A stretch of 64,000 bases of DNA. Source: SIG589 sp045652465 (lineage in GTDB: Bacteria; Bacillota; Clostridia; Oscillospirales; Acutalibacteraceae). The stretch covers positions 1 through 64,000 of the forward strand of contig JAZRUI010000002.1 in the NCBI GenBank assembly GCA_045652465.1, given 5' to 3'. The translations under genes were made by a program, and so were the position numbers. Shown in pieces: positions 8,462 through 16,941 of the stretch. Each line of letters starts with the position of its first letter. Positions within the stretch are counted from its first letter, which is position 1. A model generated the notes under the pieces. It did no database searches, was not told the DNA's origin, and saw only the letters and a list, made by a program, of their open reading frames with translations.

Positions 8462-8509
8462 TGCACCTCCTTCTGGACTTTTGGCCGACTCGAGGTCGGC
8501 AAGGAACTA
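8462..8509 (-). promoter_or_regulatory. rpsF leader hairpin, possible S6:S18 autoregulatory site
   Basis: A GCCGAC/GTCGGC stem (8484-8500) is followed by the AAGGAGG ribosome site (8466-8472). On the transcript UUCCUU (8501-8506) can pair with AAGGAG of that site, enclosing the hairpin. Many bacteria have an S6:S18-binding RNA at this position; here the assignment rests on position and pairing only. Confidence 0.45.
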
Positions 8510-8639
8510 TCATATGGGCATAATCCCACCAATAGCCTAACGATTATATCAAACGAGAAGGCGTTTGTCAATAATTTTGTTGCAGTTTTTGGGGTTATAT
8601 GTTAAAATACTGTCAAATAAGCAAAAGGGAGTTTGTTTT

Positions 8640-9404
8640 ATGCTGTTAGCTGTTGATATCGGCAATACCAATATAACCCTCGGCGTTTACGATGGAGAGC
8701 ATCTCGTTTTCACGAGCCGACTCGCAACCGATATTCGCCGCACCGCCGACCAATATGCCGTTGAAATTATCGGCATTATGCAGTTGGGCGGAACCGATGT
8801 TTCGGCGATTGAGGATGCTATCGTTTGCTCGGTTGTTCCCCCTGTCGGCGCCGCTGTTACCTCGGCTATAAGCAAGCTTTGCGATATTGTTCCCCTCGTT
8901 TTGGGTCCCGGAGTCAGAACAGGCTTAAACATTAAAATCGATGACCCTGCCCAGCTCGGCGCTGACCTTGCTGCAGGCGCTGTCGGTGCGCTGCATGAAT
9001 ACACTATGCCCTGCATCGTTATCGATATGGGAACCGCCAACACCGTTAGCGTTTTGGATAGAAACGGCGCATTCATAGGCGGCGTTATCGCTGCAGGCGT
9101 TGGTCTTACCCTTAACGCCCTGGCAACAGGCACCTCGCAACTCCCCTTTATAAACCTCGAAGCGCCGCAATCGGTTATCGGCCGCAACACCGTTGACTGC
9201 ATGAAATCGGGTATTGTTTTAGGCGCTGCCGCAATGCTCGACGGAATTATCGACCGCATTGAGGATGAACTCGGCGAACGCGCCGCAGTTGTTGCAACGG
9301 GCGGAAGAGCGAGAGAGATTATCTCCTGCTGCCGCCACGATATTATTCTAAACGAAAACCTCTTGCTCGATGGTCTTCGCTTAATCTACGAAAAGAATAA
9401 CTAA
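8640..9404 (+). CDS. coaX: Type III pantothenate kinase
   Basis: Catalyses the first step of coenzyme A synthesis, ATP-dependent phosphorylation of pantothenate, and is not inhibited by CoA. The 254-residue protein belongs to the ASKHA fold: DIGNTNITLGVYDGE at the N-terminus (phosphate 1 loop), a GPGVRTGLNIKIDDPAQLG segment typical of CoaX with GADLAAGA, VIDMGTANTVSVLD (phosphate 2) and VVATGGRARE near the C-terminus. ATG at 8640 has AAGGGAG upstream. The next gene encodes an ECF S-component, probably for pantothenate uptake. Confidence 0.95.
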   Translation: MLLAVDIGNTNITLGVYDGEHLVFTSRLATDIRRTADQYAVEIIGIMQLGGTDVSAIEDAIVCSVVPPVGAAVTSAISKLCDIVPLVLGPGVRTGLNIKIDDPAQLGADLAAGAVGALHEYTMPCIVIDMGTANTVSVLDRNGAFIGGVIAAGVGLTLNALATGTSQLPFINLEAPQSVIGRNTVDCMKSGIVLGAAAMLDGIIDRIEDELGERAAVVATGGRAREIISCCRHDIILNENLLLDGLRLIYEKNN

Positions 9405-9489
9405 AATTTTTTGACGGTAAAAACCCACCCTTCGCGGTGGTAAAATAATATGAGCTGTATCCGAAAGGAACGGCATCGGAGGTATTTTT

Positions 9490-10074
9490 ATGTCAAACAC
9501 AAGAAAGTTAGTCAGGGACATATCTTTAATCGGTATGTTCGGCGCGGTAATAGTAGTGCTGCAGCTGCTGAGCTATGTTGTTAAGATAGGCGCTTTTAAC
9601 CTATCGCTCGTGCTCATTCCGCTGGTGCTCGCCGCTTATTTGTTCGGCCCCAAGGTTGGCGCGATTTTGGGCGGTGTTTTCGGCCTCACCGTTACCATTT
9701 GCTGCTTTACTGGTATGGACGCGGGCGGAAACATTCTTATTTCCGCAAGTCCCTTTTTAACCACCGCAGTTTGCATGGTTAAAGGCATTGCCGCAGGAAT
9801 GGCCTCAGGCTTCACCGCAAAGGCGCTGAAAAACGCAAACAGTTATCTCTCGATAATCCTCACCGCAGCGGTAGCACCCATAGTTAACACGGGTCTTTTC
9901 GTGCTCTCGATGCTTTTATTCTTTAAGGATATTTTGGCTTCTTGGGCAGGCGGAACCAACCTCGTTACTTATATTTTGGTGGGCCTTGTCGGCGTTAACT
10001 TTATTATTGAGTTCACGGCAAATTTAATTGCCGCCCCCTCCCTCTTGCGCGTTACCAAAGCAATAAAAAGATAA
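9490..10074 (+). CDS. ECF transporter S component, probably pantothenate (PanT-like)
   Basis: Membrane substrate-binding subunit of an energy-coupling factor transporter, which would use a shared EcfA/A'/T module encoded elsewhere. The 194-residue protein has about six hydrophobic helices, a short basic N-terminus (MSNTRKLVRDISLIGMFGA) and a basic tail VTKAIKR. Pantothenate is inferred from its position 85 bp after coaX and general resemblance to PanT; other vitamins cannot be excluded. The coaX-panT gap contains a short CCACC/GGTGG hairpin without a U-run (9424-9440), so read-through from coaX is plausible. Confidence 0.75.
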   Translation: MSNTRKLVRDISLIGMFGAVIVVLQLLSYVVKIGAFNLSLVLIPLVLAAYLFGPKVGAILGGVFGLTVTICCFTGMDAGGNILISASPFLTTAVCMVKGIAAGMASGFTAKALKNANSYLSIILTAAVAPIVNTGLFVLSMLLFFKDILASWAGGTNLVTYILVGLVGVNFIIEFTANLIAAPSLLRVTKAIKR

Positions 10075-10080
10075 TTAAAA

Positions 10081-10110
10081 CCCCTCGGATTTCCGAGGGG
10101 TTGTTTTTTA
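10081..10110. terminator. Bidirectional terminator
   Basis: Perfect 8-bp stem CCCCTCGG/CCGAGGGG with ATTT loop and TTGTTTTTTA on the forward strand. It overlaps the stop region of the convergent rhamnosidase gene. Confidence 0.88.
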
Positions 10111-12240
10111 TTCTTCAAAAGTATAACTGCCGGGTTCTAAAATATAGTCCTTACCCGCTATTTTGGCGGTTGCAGAAACAGGAGTTGTTATCTCGTAGAT
10201 AACCTTGCCGTTTTCATGCTTCCAACCCGATTTCACGGTGCCGTAAGCGGTCTCGATTTCGGCGCGGAGCCAATCTATTCGGCTATCTGCAACGGGAACA
10301 AAATTAACCTTTTTAAAGCCAGGCTCAAGTTCAATCGTTCTGATTCCTGCCGCCACCTCATAAAGCCAATCAGCAACGCAACCGTAGGCATAGTGATTAT
10401 AGGAATTCATCTTTATGGGCCATAAATCGCCATTAGGCATAATGCCGTCCCAATGCTCCCAAACGGTGGTGGCACCCTTGGTTATGGGATAGAGCCACGA
10501 CGGATACTCGCGGCGTAACAACAACTTATATGCGAGGTCGGCGTGACCAAACTTATTTAAAACGTGCAAAAGATAGGGCGTTCCCAAGAAGCCTGTTTGC
10601 AGCTTATCGCCATCTTTATGTATTAGTTCAACCAGCCTCTCAGCCGTTGCCTGCGGAGTTTTGGTAAGGCGGAAATGAAGCGCCAACACATATTCGGTTT
10701 GGGTTTTATAGTTCTCCGCAAATTCCGCTTGGAAGGCTTTTTTGACGTTCTCAAGATGCTGTTCGTAGAAAGATACATCTTCTCCGAGCACCTTGCCCGC
10801 TTTGCATAAAATCTCGGTTGAATAAGCATGATATGCCGAAGCTGCAAGGTCGTCGCGGGTTGGTCCCTTATAATTGCCGTAGGGTGCGCCGAGTTCTAGC
10901 CAGTCGCCATAGTGCCAGCCGCCGAACCATAGGTTTTTCTTGGTGGTGACACTTATTACGTAATCAACCCACTTTTTCATTGCAGGGAACATTTCCTCAA
11001 GGATTTCTCTATCACCATAGGTGAGATAAAGCTGCCACGGGCAAATGGTAACAGCATCGGCCCAGCCACAGCAGGCCTTAAGTACCCAAATGTTGGGAAC
11101 AGCCTCGCCGACGGCACCATTCTCGCCTTGTCCCAAGCGCATATCTCTCAGCCATTTATGGAAAAACTTTTTAACATCATAGTTATAAGACGCGGTTTTG
11201 ATGAACACCTGCGCATCGCCCGTCCAGCCCTGACGCTCATCACGCTGGGGGCAATCGGTAGGAATATCGAGAAAGTTGCCGCGCTGACTCCAAATAACGT
11301 TTTGAAACAGGCGGTTGAGCATGGGGTCGGCGGTTTCGATATAGCCGGTACGCTTCATATCACTATAAACCGCAATGGCGGTGAAGTTATCGAGACTCAG
11401 CTCGGTGGGAAATTCATCAATGCGAATATAGCGGAAACCGTAAAACGTGAGGGTGGGTTTGAAGGACTGCTCGCCATCGCGGCAGGTGTAGTCATAACGG
11501 CACTCGGCAGAGCGGTAGTTTTCGTTATAAAAATTGCCGTCCTTATCGAGAATTTCGGCAAACGAGAGGCTGACTCTATCCCCCGCCTTGGCAGTGATTT
11601 TAAGCTCAACGTAGCCGGTTAAATTCTGGCCGAAATCAATAACCGTTTCGCCCTTCGGGGTACGGATAATTTGTGCCGCCGATAGGCGCTCGTGTTCCAC
11701 TATCCTTTCACCCTGCTGGGGCACAAGTATGGTTTTATCATTATCCTCATCGATAACCGTAGTTAAGCAAAAATCGGGCTTTATACGCGCATCAAAAACA
11801 GCGCCATCCCAAATTTTGCAAAACTCGAGTCCACTCTTGGCGGCAGTCCAGCTGTCATCGGTATAGATAACCTCTCTTGTGCCGTCACTATATTCTATCT
11901 GCAGCTTGGCAATAACAGCGGTGTGGGGTTTTCTTACGCCATAGGAAATCCTGCCGCAGCACCAGCCCTCGGCAACCAGAATATCAAGCACATTTTGCTC
12001 GGCTAAAAGCGTTGTTATATCATAGGTCTGATACTGAATTCGTTTTGTGTAATCGGTGCGGCCCGGGGCGAGAATATAATCGCCAATACGTTTTCCGTTA
12101 AGGCTCGCCTCATATACGCCCTTTGCAGAGGCAAAAAGCGTTGCTGAAGCTATCGGCTTTTGAACCGAAAACTCCTTGCGATAGATGGCGCAAATGTCGC
12201 CTATCGGCTCGGCTGTGCGAATCCAATTTGCATTAAGCAT
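10108..12240 (-). CDS. Alpha-L-rhamnosidase, GH78 family
   Basis: Predicted to release terminal alpha-L-rhamnose from plant glycosides or pectin side chains. The 710-residue protein has N-terminal beta-domains (NWIRTAEPIGDICAIYRKEF; GLEFCKIWDG; the KGETVIDFGQNLTGYVEL carbohydrate-binding strand set), an (alpha/alpha)6 barrel with the catalytic signature CPQRDERQGWTGDAQ, and a C-terminal beta-sandwich. No signal peptide is visible, so it is probably cytoplasmic and acts on imported oligosaccharides. ATG 12240 follows GGAGGTG. It is divergent from an AraC regulator at 12331, its likely regulator. Confidence 0.92.
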   Translation of the reverse strand: MLNANWIRTAEPIGDICAIYRKEFSVQKPIASATLFASAKGVYEASLNGKRIGDYILAPGRTDYTKRIQYQTYDITTLLAEQNVLDILVAEGWCCGRISYGVRKPHTAVIAKLQIEYSDGTREVIYTDDSWTAAKSGLEFCKIWDGAVFDARIKPDFCLTTVIDEDNDKTILVPQQGERIVEHERLSAAQIIRTPKGETVIDFGQNLTGYVELKITAKAGDRVSLSFAEILDKDGNFYNENYRSAECRYDYTCRDGEQSFKPTLTFYGFRYIRIDEFPTELSLDNFTAIAVYSDMKRTGYIETADPMLNRLFQNVIWSQRGNFLDIPTDCPQRDERQGWTGDAQVFIKTASYNYDVKKFFHKWLRDMRLGQGENGAVGEAVPNIWVLKACCGWADAVTICPWQLYLTYGDREILEEMFPAMKKWVDYVISVTTKKNLWFGGWHYGDWLELGAPYGNYKGPTRDDLAASAYHAYSTEILCKAGKVLGEDVSFYEQHLENVKKAFQAEFAENYKTQTEYVLALHFRLTKTPQATAERLVELIHKDGDKLQTGFLGTPYLLHVLNKFGHADLAYKLLLRREYPSWLYPITKGATTVWEHWDGIMPNGDLWPIKMNSYNHYAYGCVADWLYEVAAGIRTIELEPGFKKVNFVPVADSRIDWLRAEIETAYGTVKSGWKHENGKVIYEITTPVSATAKIAGKDYILEPGSYTFEE

Positions 12241-12330
12241 AAAAAACACCTCCGTTTTTCTTGACATAATTATACCGTGCGCTATAGAATAAATCTATAC
12301 CCCATTTTAATAGTTTAGGGCGTGATTTTA

Positions 12331-13170
12331 ATGTATGCTACCATAAAAAGAGAAATGAATGAGAAAATCGAGATTACAAGACTCGATGATACAAACAGGG
12401 TTTTTATGCACTATCATAATTTTCTTGAGATTGCCTATGTTATCTCGGGTGAGGCGAGCCACACGATAGGCGAGCATTCGGGCAAGCTTCGCAGGGGAAA
12501 CTACTTTATTGTTGACTATAACACACCCCACCACTATATCTCTCCGCGAAGCGATTTAACCATAATAAACTGCCTGTTTCTGCCCGAATTTATCGACCCC
12601 GTTTTTTCGGATGCCAAGAGTTTTAATGAACTTTGCGAGCGCTATTATTTCCGCACAAACGGTCGCCTCATAAACGGTCCTACATCCAATATCGTTTTTG
12701 AGGATGACGGCACCGTAGGGCAGCTTTTTCTTAATATGCACAAGGAATACACGCAGCAAAAGGAAAGCTATCTCGAAATGTTACGGTATATCCTCGGACA
12801 GGTCATTATTGAAACCATTAGAAAGGTTGGCAGCAACGACAAGCAAAGCCTGCAAACCGCCGAGATAATACGTTATATTAACGCGCATTTTGCCGACAAT
12901 CTAACGCTTGGAAAAATATGCGAAGAGCTTGGCTACAGCCTGCCTTATATCAGCGCAAAATTCCGCCGCGAAACCGGATTCACCTTTACGCAGTATTTGC
13001 AAAATCGCCGCATCGAGGAGGCGTGCCGATTGCTGGCAAGCACCGATATGAGCATAACCGAAATTGCCGAATGCTGCGGTTACGATAGCTTAAAATTCTT
13101 CGGCAAAGTTTTTAAAAGCGTTACCAAAACAACCCCCCGCGAAATCAGAAAGCAAAGCCGCGGAAGATAG
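12331..13170 (+). CDS. AraC-family transcriptional regulator
   Basis: Two-domain regulator: an N-terminal cupin-like sensor (residues about 15-110, with MHYHNFLEIAYVISGE and the NYFIVDYNTPHHY strand) and a C-terminal double helix-turn-helix (about 180-280, NLTLGKICEELGYSLPYISA and ITEIAECCGYDSLKFFGKVF). Transcribed away from the GH78 gene with only 90 bp between starts, so it probably activates that gene in response to a sugar. Start ATG 12331 or GTG 12322; a good ribosome site is not obvious for either. Confidence 0.9.
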   Translation: MYATIKREMNEKIEITRLDDTNRVFMHYHNFLEIAYVISGEASHTIGEHSGKLRRGNYFIVDYNTPHHYISPRSDLTIINCLFLPEFIDPVFSDAKSFNELCERYYFRTNGRLINGPTSNIVFEDDGTVGQLFLNMHKEYTQQKESYLEMLRYILGQVIIETIRKVGSNDKQSLQTAEIIRYINAHFADNLTLGKICEELGYSLPYISAKFRRETGFTFTQYLQNRRIEEACRLLASTDMSITEIAECCGYDSLKFFGKVFKSVTKTTPREIRKQSRGR

Positions 13171-13230
13171 TCTTTTCTATCTTTTATGCGGTTATGTTAC
13201 ATAGATATATACATATTATTAAAAAAATGT

Positions 13231-13258
13231 TTGCATTTTGAGAAAAAGATGTTATAAT
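13231..13258 (+). promoter_or_regulatory. Promoter of ppdK
   Basis: TTGCAT, 16-bp spacer, TATAAT, 91 bp upstream of the ppdK start codon. The leader in between has no clear terminator. Confidence 0.6.
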
Positions 13259-13349
13259 AAAGTGCTAGCTTGCGGCATTATCTCGTGCTATGCGGGCTTA
13301 AACTGTTAGAAATGGCGTTATGCCAAAAATATTTTAGGAGGAGATTCTA

Positions 13350-15980
13350 ATGAGTCACAAGTTTGTTTACCTGTTCTCTGAGGGCGACGCTTCCATGCGT
13401 GAGCTTCTCGGCGGTAAGGGCGCTAACCTTGCTGAGATGACCAAAATCGGTCTTCCCGTTCCGCAGGGCTTCACCGTTACTACTGAGGCTTGCACCCAGT
13501 ATTATGAGGACGGAAGAAAAATCAACGATGATATCCAGGCACAGATTATGGAATACATCGACAAGATGGAGGGCATCACCGGCAAGAAGTTCGGCGATAA
13601 GGAAAACCCCCTTCTCGTTTCGGTTCGTTCCGGCGCTCGCGCTTCCATGCCCGGTATGATGGACACTATTCTTAACCTCGGTCTTAACGAAGAAGTTGTT
13701 GAGACTATGGCTACTCAGTCGGGCAATGCTCGCTGGGCATATGACTGCTACAGAAGATTTATCCAGATGTACTCCGATGTTGTTATGGAGGTTGGTAAGA
13801 AATACTTCGAAGAACTCATCGACAAGATGAAGGCTGAGAAGGGCGTTACTTTGGACGTTGAGCTCACCGCTGACGACCTCAAGACCCTCGCTGAGCAGTT
13901 CAAGGCTGAATACAAGAACAAGATCGGCAAGGACTTCCCCACCGATCCCAAAGAGCAGTTAATGGGCGCTGTTGAGGCTGTTTTCCGTTCTTGGGACAAC
14001 CCCCGCGCAAACGTTTACCGTCGTGACAACGATATTCCCTATTCTTGGGGTACCGCTGTTAACGTTCAGATGATGGCTTTCGGTAACATGGGTGATGATT
14101 GCGGTACCGGCGTTGCCTTTACCCGCGATCCCGCTACCGGCGATAAGGGCCTTATGGGTGAGTTCCTCCCCAATGCACAGGGCGAGGACGTTGTTGCCGG
14201 CGTTCGTACTCCCATGCCGATTGCTGAAATGGCTAATAAGTTCCCCGAGGCTTTCGCAGAGTTCAATAAGGTTTGCGGCATCCTTGAGGACCACTACCGC
14301 GACATGCAGGACATGGAGTTCACCGTTGAGCACGGTAAGCTCTTCATGCTCCAGACCCGTAACGGTAAGAGAACCGCTAAGGCTGCTCTCAAGATTGCTT
14401 GCGACCTCGTTGACGAAGGCATGATTGATAAGAAGCAGGCTGTTGCTATGATCGATCCCCGCAACCTTGACACCCTTCTCCATCCCCAGTTCGACCAGAA
14501 GGCACTTAAGGCTGCTACTCCCGCAGGTAAGGGCCTCGGCGCATCGCCCGGTGCTGCTTGCGGTAAGGCTGTTTTCACTGCTGAAGATGCAGAAGCTTGG
14601 AACAACCGCGGTGAGAAGGTTATCCTCGTTCGTCTTGAAACCTCTCCCGAAGATATCACCGGTATGAAGGCCTCTCAGGGTATTCTTACCGTTCGCGGCG
14701 GTATGACTTCTCACGCTGCCGTTGTTGCTCGTGGTATGGGTACCTGCTGCGTATCCGGCTGCGGCGACATCATCATGGATGAAGAGAACAAGCAGTTCAC
14801 CCTCGCAGGCAAGACCTACAACGAAGGCGACTACATCTCCATCGATGGTTCCACCGGTAACATCTATGACGGCATCATCCCGACCGTTGACGCTGAAATC
14901 GCAGGCGAGTTCGGCCGCATCATGGAATGGGCTGACGAGTTCCGTACCCTTAAGGTTCGCACCAACGCTGACACTCCGACCGACGCTAAGAAGGCTCGTG
15001 AGCTTGGCGCTGAGGGTATCGGTCTTTGTCGTACCGAGCATATGTTCTTTGAGGCTGACAGAATCGCCGCATTCCGCGAGATGATTTGTGCAGATACCGT
15101 TGAAGAGCGTGAGGCTGCTCTCGATAAGATTCTCCCCTATCAGCAGGGCGACTTCGAGAAGCTTTACGAGGCACTTGAAGGCTGCCCCGTAACCATCCGC
15201 TTCCTCGACCCCCCGCTTCATGAGTTCGTTCCCACTGAGGAAGATGATATTGCTGCTCTCGCAAAGGCTCAGGGCAAGACTGTTCAGGATATTAAGAACA
15301 TCATCCAGGGTCTCCACGAGTTCAACCCCATGATGGGTCACCGTGGCTGCCGTCTTGCAGTTACCTATCCTGAAATTGCAAAGATGCAGACCGCTGCTGT
15401 TATCCGCGCCGCTATCAATGTTAAGAAGGCTCATCCCGATTGGAACCTTGTTCCCGAGATTATGATTCCTCTTACCGGCGAGGTTAAGGAAATGAAGTTC
15501 GTTAAGGACATCGTTGTTGCAACCGCTGATGCTGAAATCGCTGCTGCAGGCGCTGACCTTAAGTATGAAGTAGGCACCATGATGGAAATCCCCCGTGCAT
15601 GTCTTACTGCAGATGAGATTGCTAAGGAAGCTGAGTTCTTCTGCTTCGGTACTAACGACCTCACTCAGATGACCTTCGGCTTCAGCCGTGACGATGCCGG
15701 CAAGTTCCTCTCTGCTTACTATGATAGCAAGATTTATGAGAACGACCCGTTCGCAAAGCTTGACCAGAACGGCGTTGGCAAGCTCATGGATATGGCTGTA
15801 ACCCTCGGTAAGAAGGTTCGTCCCACCATGCACTGCGGTATCTGCGGTGAGCACGGCGGCGACCCCGTTTCCGTTGAGTTCTGCCACAAGATTGGTCTTG
15901 ACTATGTATCCTGCTCGCCCTTCCGCGTTCCGATTGCCCGCCTTGCTGCTGCACAGGCTGCTATCAAGGAAAGCAAGTAA
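13350..15980 (+). CDS. ppdK: Pyruvate, phosphate dikinase
   Basis: Interconverts PEP, AMP and PPi with pyruvate, ATP and Pi; in anaerobes it links glycolysis and gluconeogenesis. The 876-residue chain has an N-terminal ATP-grasp domain (ELLGGKGANLAEM), the central phosphohistidine domain with GGMTSHAAVVARGMG (His455) and the C-terminal PEP/pyruvate barrel ending with MHCGICGEHGGDP (Cys829/Cys832). Length equals the family norm. ATG follows AGGAGGAG. Codon choice is extremely biased compared with neighbours, implying very high expression. Its 3' end (RLAAAQAAIKESK) recurs in degenerate form several times in the next 5 kb. Confidence 0.98.
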   Translation: MSHKFVYLFSEGDASMRELLGGKGANLAEMTKIGLPVPQGFTVTTEACTQYYEDGRKINDDIQAQIMEYIDKMEGITGKKFGDKENPLLVSVRSGARASMPGMMDTILNLGLNEEVVETMATQSGNARWAYDCYRRFIQMYSDVVMEVGKKYFEELIDKMKAEKGVTLDVELTADDLKTLAEQFKAEYKNKIGKDFPTDPKEQLMGAVEAVFRSWDNPRANVYRRDNDIPYSWGTAVNVQMMAFGNMGDDCGTGVAFTRDPATGDKGLMGEFLPNAQGEDVVAGVRTPMPIAEMANKFPEAFAEFNKVCGILEDHYRDMQDMEFTVEHGKLFMLQTRNGKRTAKAALKIACDLVDEGMIDKKQAVAMIDPRNLDTLLHPQFDQKALKAATPAGKGLGASPGAACGKAVFTAEDAEAWNNRGEKVILVRLETSPEDITGMKASQGILTVRGGMTSHAAVVARGMGTCCVSGCGDIIMDEENKQFTLAGKTYNEGDYISIDGSTGNIYDGIIPTVDAEIAGEFGRIMEWADEFRTLKVRTNADTPTDAKKARELGAEGIGLCRTEHMFFEADRIAAFREMICADTVEEREAALDKILPYQQGDFEKLYEALEGCPVTIRFLDPPLHEFVPTEEDDIAALAKAQGKTVQDIKNIIQGLHEFNPMMGHRGCRLAVTYPEIAKMQTAAVIRAAINVKKAHPDWNLVPEIMIPLTGEVKEMKFVKDIVVATADAEIAAAGADLKYEVGTMMEIPRACLTADEIAKEAEFFCFGTNDLTQMTFGFSRDDAGKFLSAYYDSKIYENDPFAKLDQNGVGKLMDMAVTLGKKVRPTMHCGICGEHGGDPVSVEFCHKIGLDYVSCSPFRVPIARLAAAQAAIKESK

Positions 15981-15997
15981 TTGCTGACTTTATAAAG
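15953..15997 (+). repeat. ppdK tail repeat, parental copy
   Basis: Last nine codons of ppdK, its stop and the first 17 bases after it. Its first 30 nt match 16776-16805 at 29 of 30 positions, and the whole 45 nt match 18050-18094 at 42 of 45. Confidence 0.85.
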
Positions 15998-16007
15998 TTA
16001 AACGAAT

Positions 16008-16035
16008 CCCCACCGAGAAATCGGTGGGGTTTTTT
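16008..16035 (+). terminator. Terminator of ppdK
   Basis: Perfect 9-bp stem CCCCACCGA/TCGGTGGGG with GAAA loop and TTTTTT. The 22-nt hairpin is repeated identically at 18105-18126. Confidence 0.92.
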
Positions 16036-16100
16036 ATGGAAATTCTTCCTTTTATATGATATAATACCACAAACTATAAAAAATCCATGAGGTAAGAAAA

Positions 16101-16751
16101 ATGATAGATATTAAAACTTGGATAGAAGTTTTTTTGAAAGCATTAAATCAAACCTTTGAAAATCGTGTATGGTTTGTTGGTTTGCAAGGAAGTTATGGTC
16201 GTGGCGAAGCGCGTGACACAAGCGATATAGATATTGTTGTAATACTTGATGAGTTGTCTGCTTTGGATATTCAGGTCTATAATGCGATGCTGGATACTTT
16301 GCCCCACAGAGAATTGATTTGCGGTTTTCTCTCCGGTAAAGACGAGATTTTGAACTGGGAGCCTTCTGACCTTTTTCAGTTCTATTATGATACAAAGCCG
16401 ATTAAGGGAAGTCTTGATGAATTATTGCCTCTAATTAACGACACGGCGATTAACCGAGCAATCAAAATTGGTGTGTGCAATATCTATCACGGTTGTGTTC
16501 ATAATATGCTCTATGAAAAGAGTGAGGACATCTTAAAAGGACTATACAAATCTGCTTCTTTTGTGATACAGGCGATGTATTTTAAAGAAACGGGAAAATA
16601 TATTCGTCATCAAAGCGAATTATCCACATTGGTATCTATTGACGAAAAAGTGATAGTGGACACCTTTATAAAATTGAAAGATGGCGAAATAATCGACTTT
16701 AATGAAATATCCGAAACCCTGTTCGCTTGGTGTGAAAAACGGATTAAATAA
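16101..16751 (+). CDS. Nucleotidyltransferase-domain protein
   Basis: DNA-polymerase-beta-type nucleotidyltransferase fold: GLQGSYGRGEARDTSDIDIV near residues 27-46 gives the GS motif and a D-x-D metal site. The rest (about 90-216) is mostly helical and could be a substrate-binding or HEPN-like domain, as in single-chain aminoglycoside nucleotidyltransferase relatives; that is inference. The 216-residue gene is AT-rich compared with ppdK and stands alone with its own promoter-like TATGATATAAT (about 16056-16066) and terminator. It lies between two ppdK tail copies, which suggests acquisition by insertion. Substrate unknown; drug or tRNA modification are both possible. Confidence 0.75.
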   Translation: MIDIKTWIEVFLKALNQTFENRVWFVGLQGSYGRGEARDTSDIDIVVILDELSALDIQVYNAMLDTLPHRELICGFLSGKDEILNWEPSDLFQFYYDTKPIKGSLDELLPLINDTAINRAIKIGVCNIYHGCVHNMLYEKSEDILKGLYKSASFVIQAMYFKETGKYIRHQSELSTLVSIDEKVIVDTFIKLKDGEIIDFNEISETLFAWCEKRIK

Positions 16752-16775
16752 TTCCCCTCTTTTGCGTATAGTACA

Positions 16776-16805
16776 ACAGGCTGCTATCAAAGAAAGCAAG
16801 TAATT
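16776..16805 (+). repeat. ppdK tail repeat, copy 2
   Basis: Thirty bases identical to the ppdK 3' end except one A/G change, including the TAA stop, 25 bp past the nucleotidyltransferase gene. It is not in frame with any gene. Confidence 0.88.
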
Positions 16806-16824
16806 AGATTTATAAAGCGAAACT

Positions 16825-16857
16825 ATCGCCCTGCCGATTTTGGCGGGGCGATTTTTA
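16825..16857 (+). terminator. Terminator after nucleotidyltransferase gene
   Basis: 11-bp stem (ATCGCCCTGCC with its complement, one G-T) and GATTTT loop, followed by TTTTT. It occupies the place of the ppdK terminator but has a different sequence. Confidence 0.85.
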
Positions 16858-16941
16858 TGTGAAATCCTTTCTTTTTTAAGCACGATGTGATACAATAAAA
16901 TCTACTAAAACGATAAACAACGATTTGGTGAGGCAATTTTT

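Noticed and set aside
13959..15887. A 642-codon open frame on the strand opposite ppdK
   Set aside because: It follows from the extreme codon bias of ppdK; it has no ribosome site or recognisable domain, and the forward frame is an unmistakable full-length PPDK.
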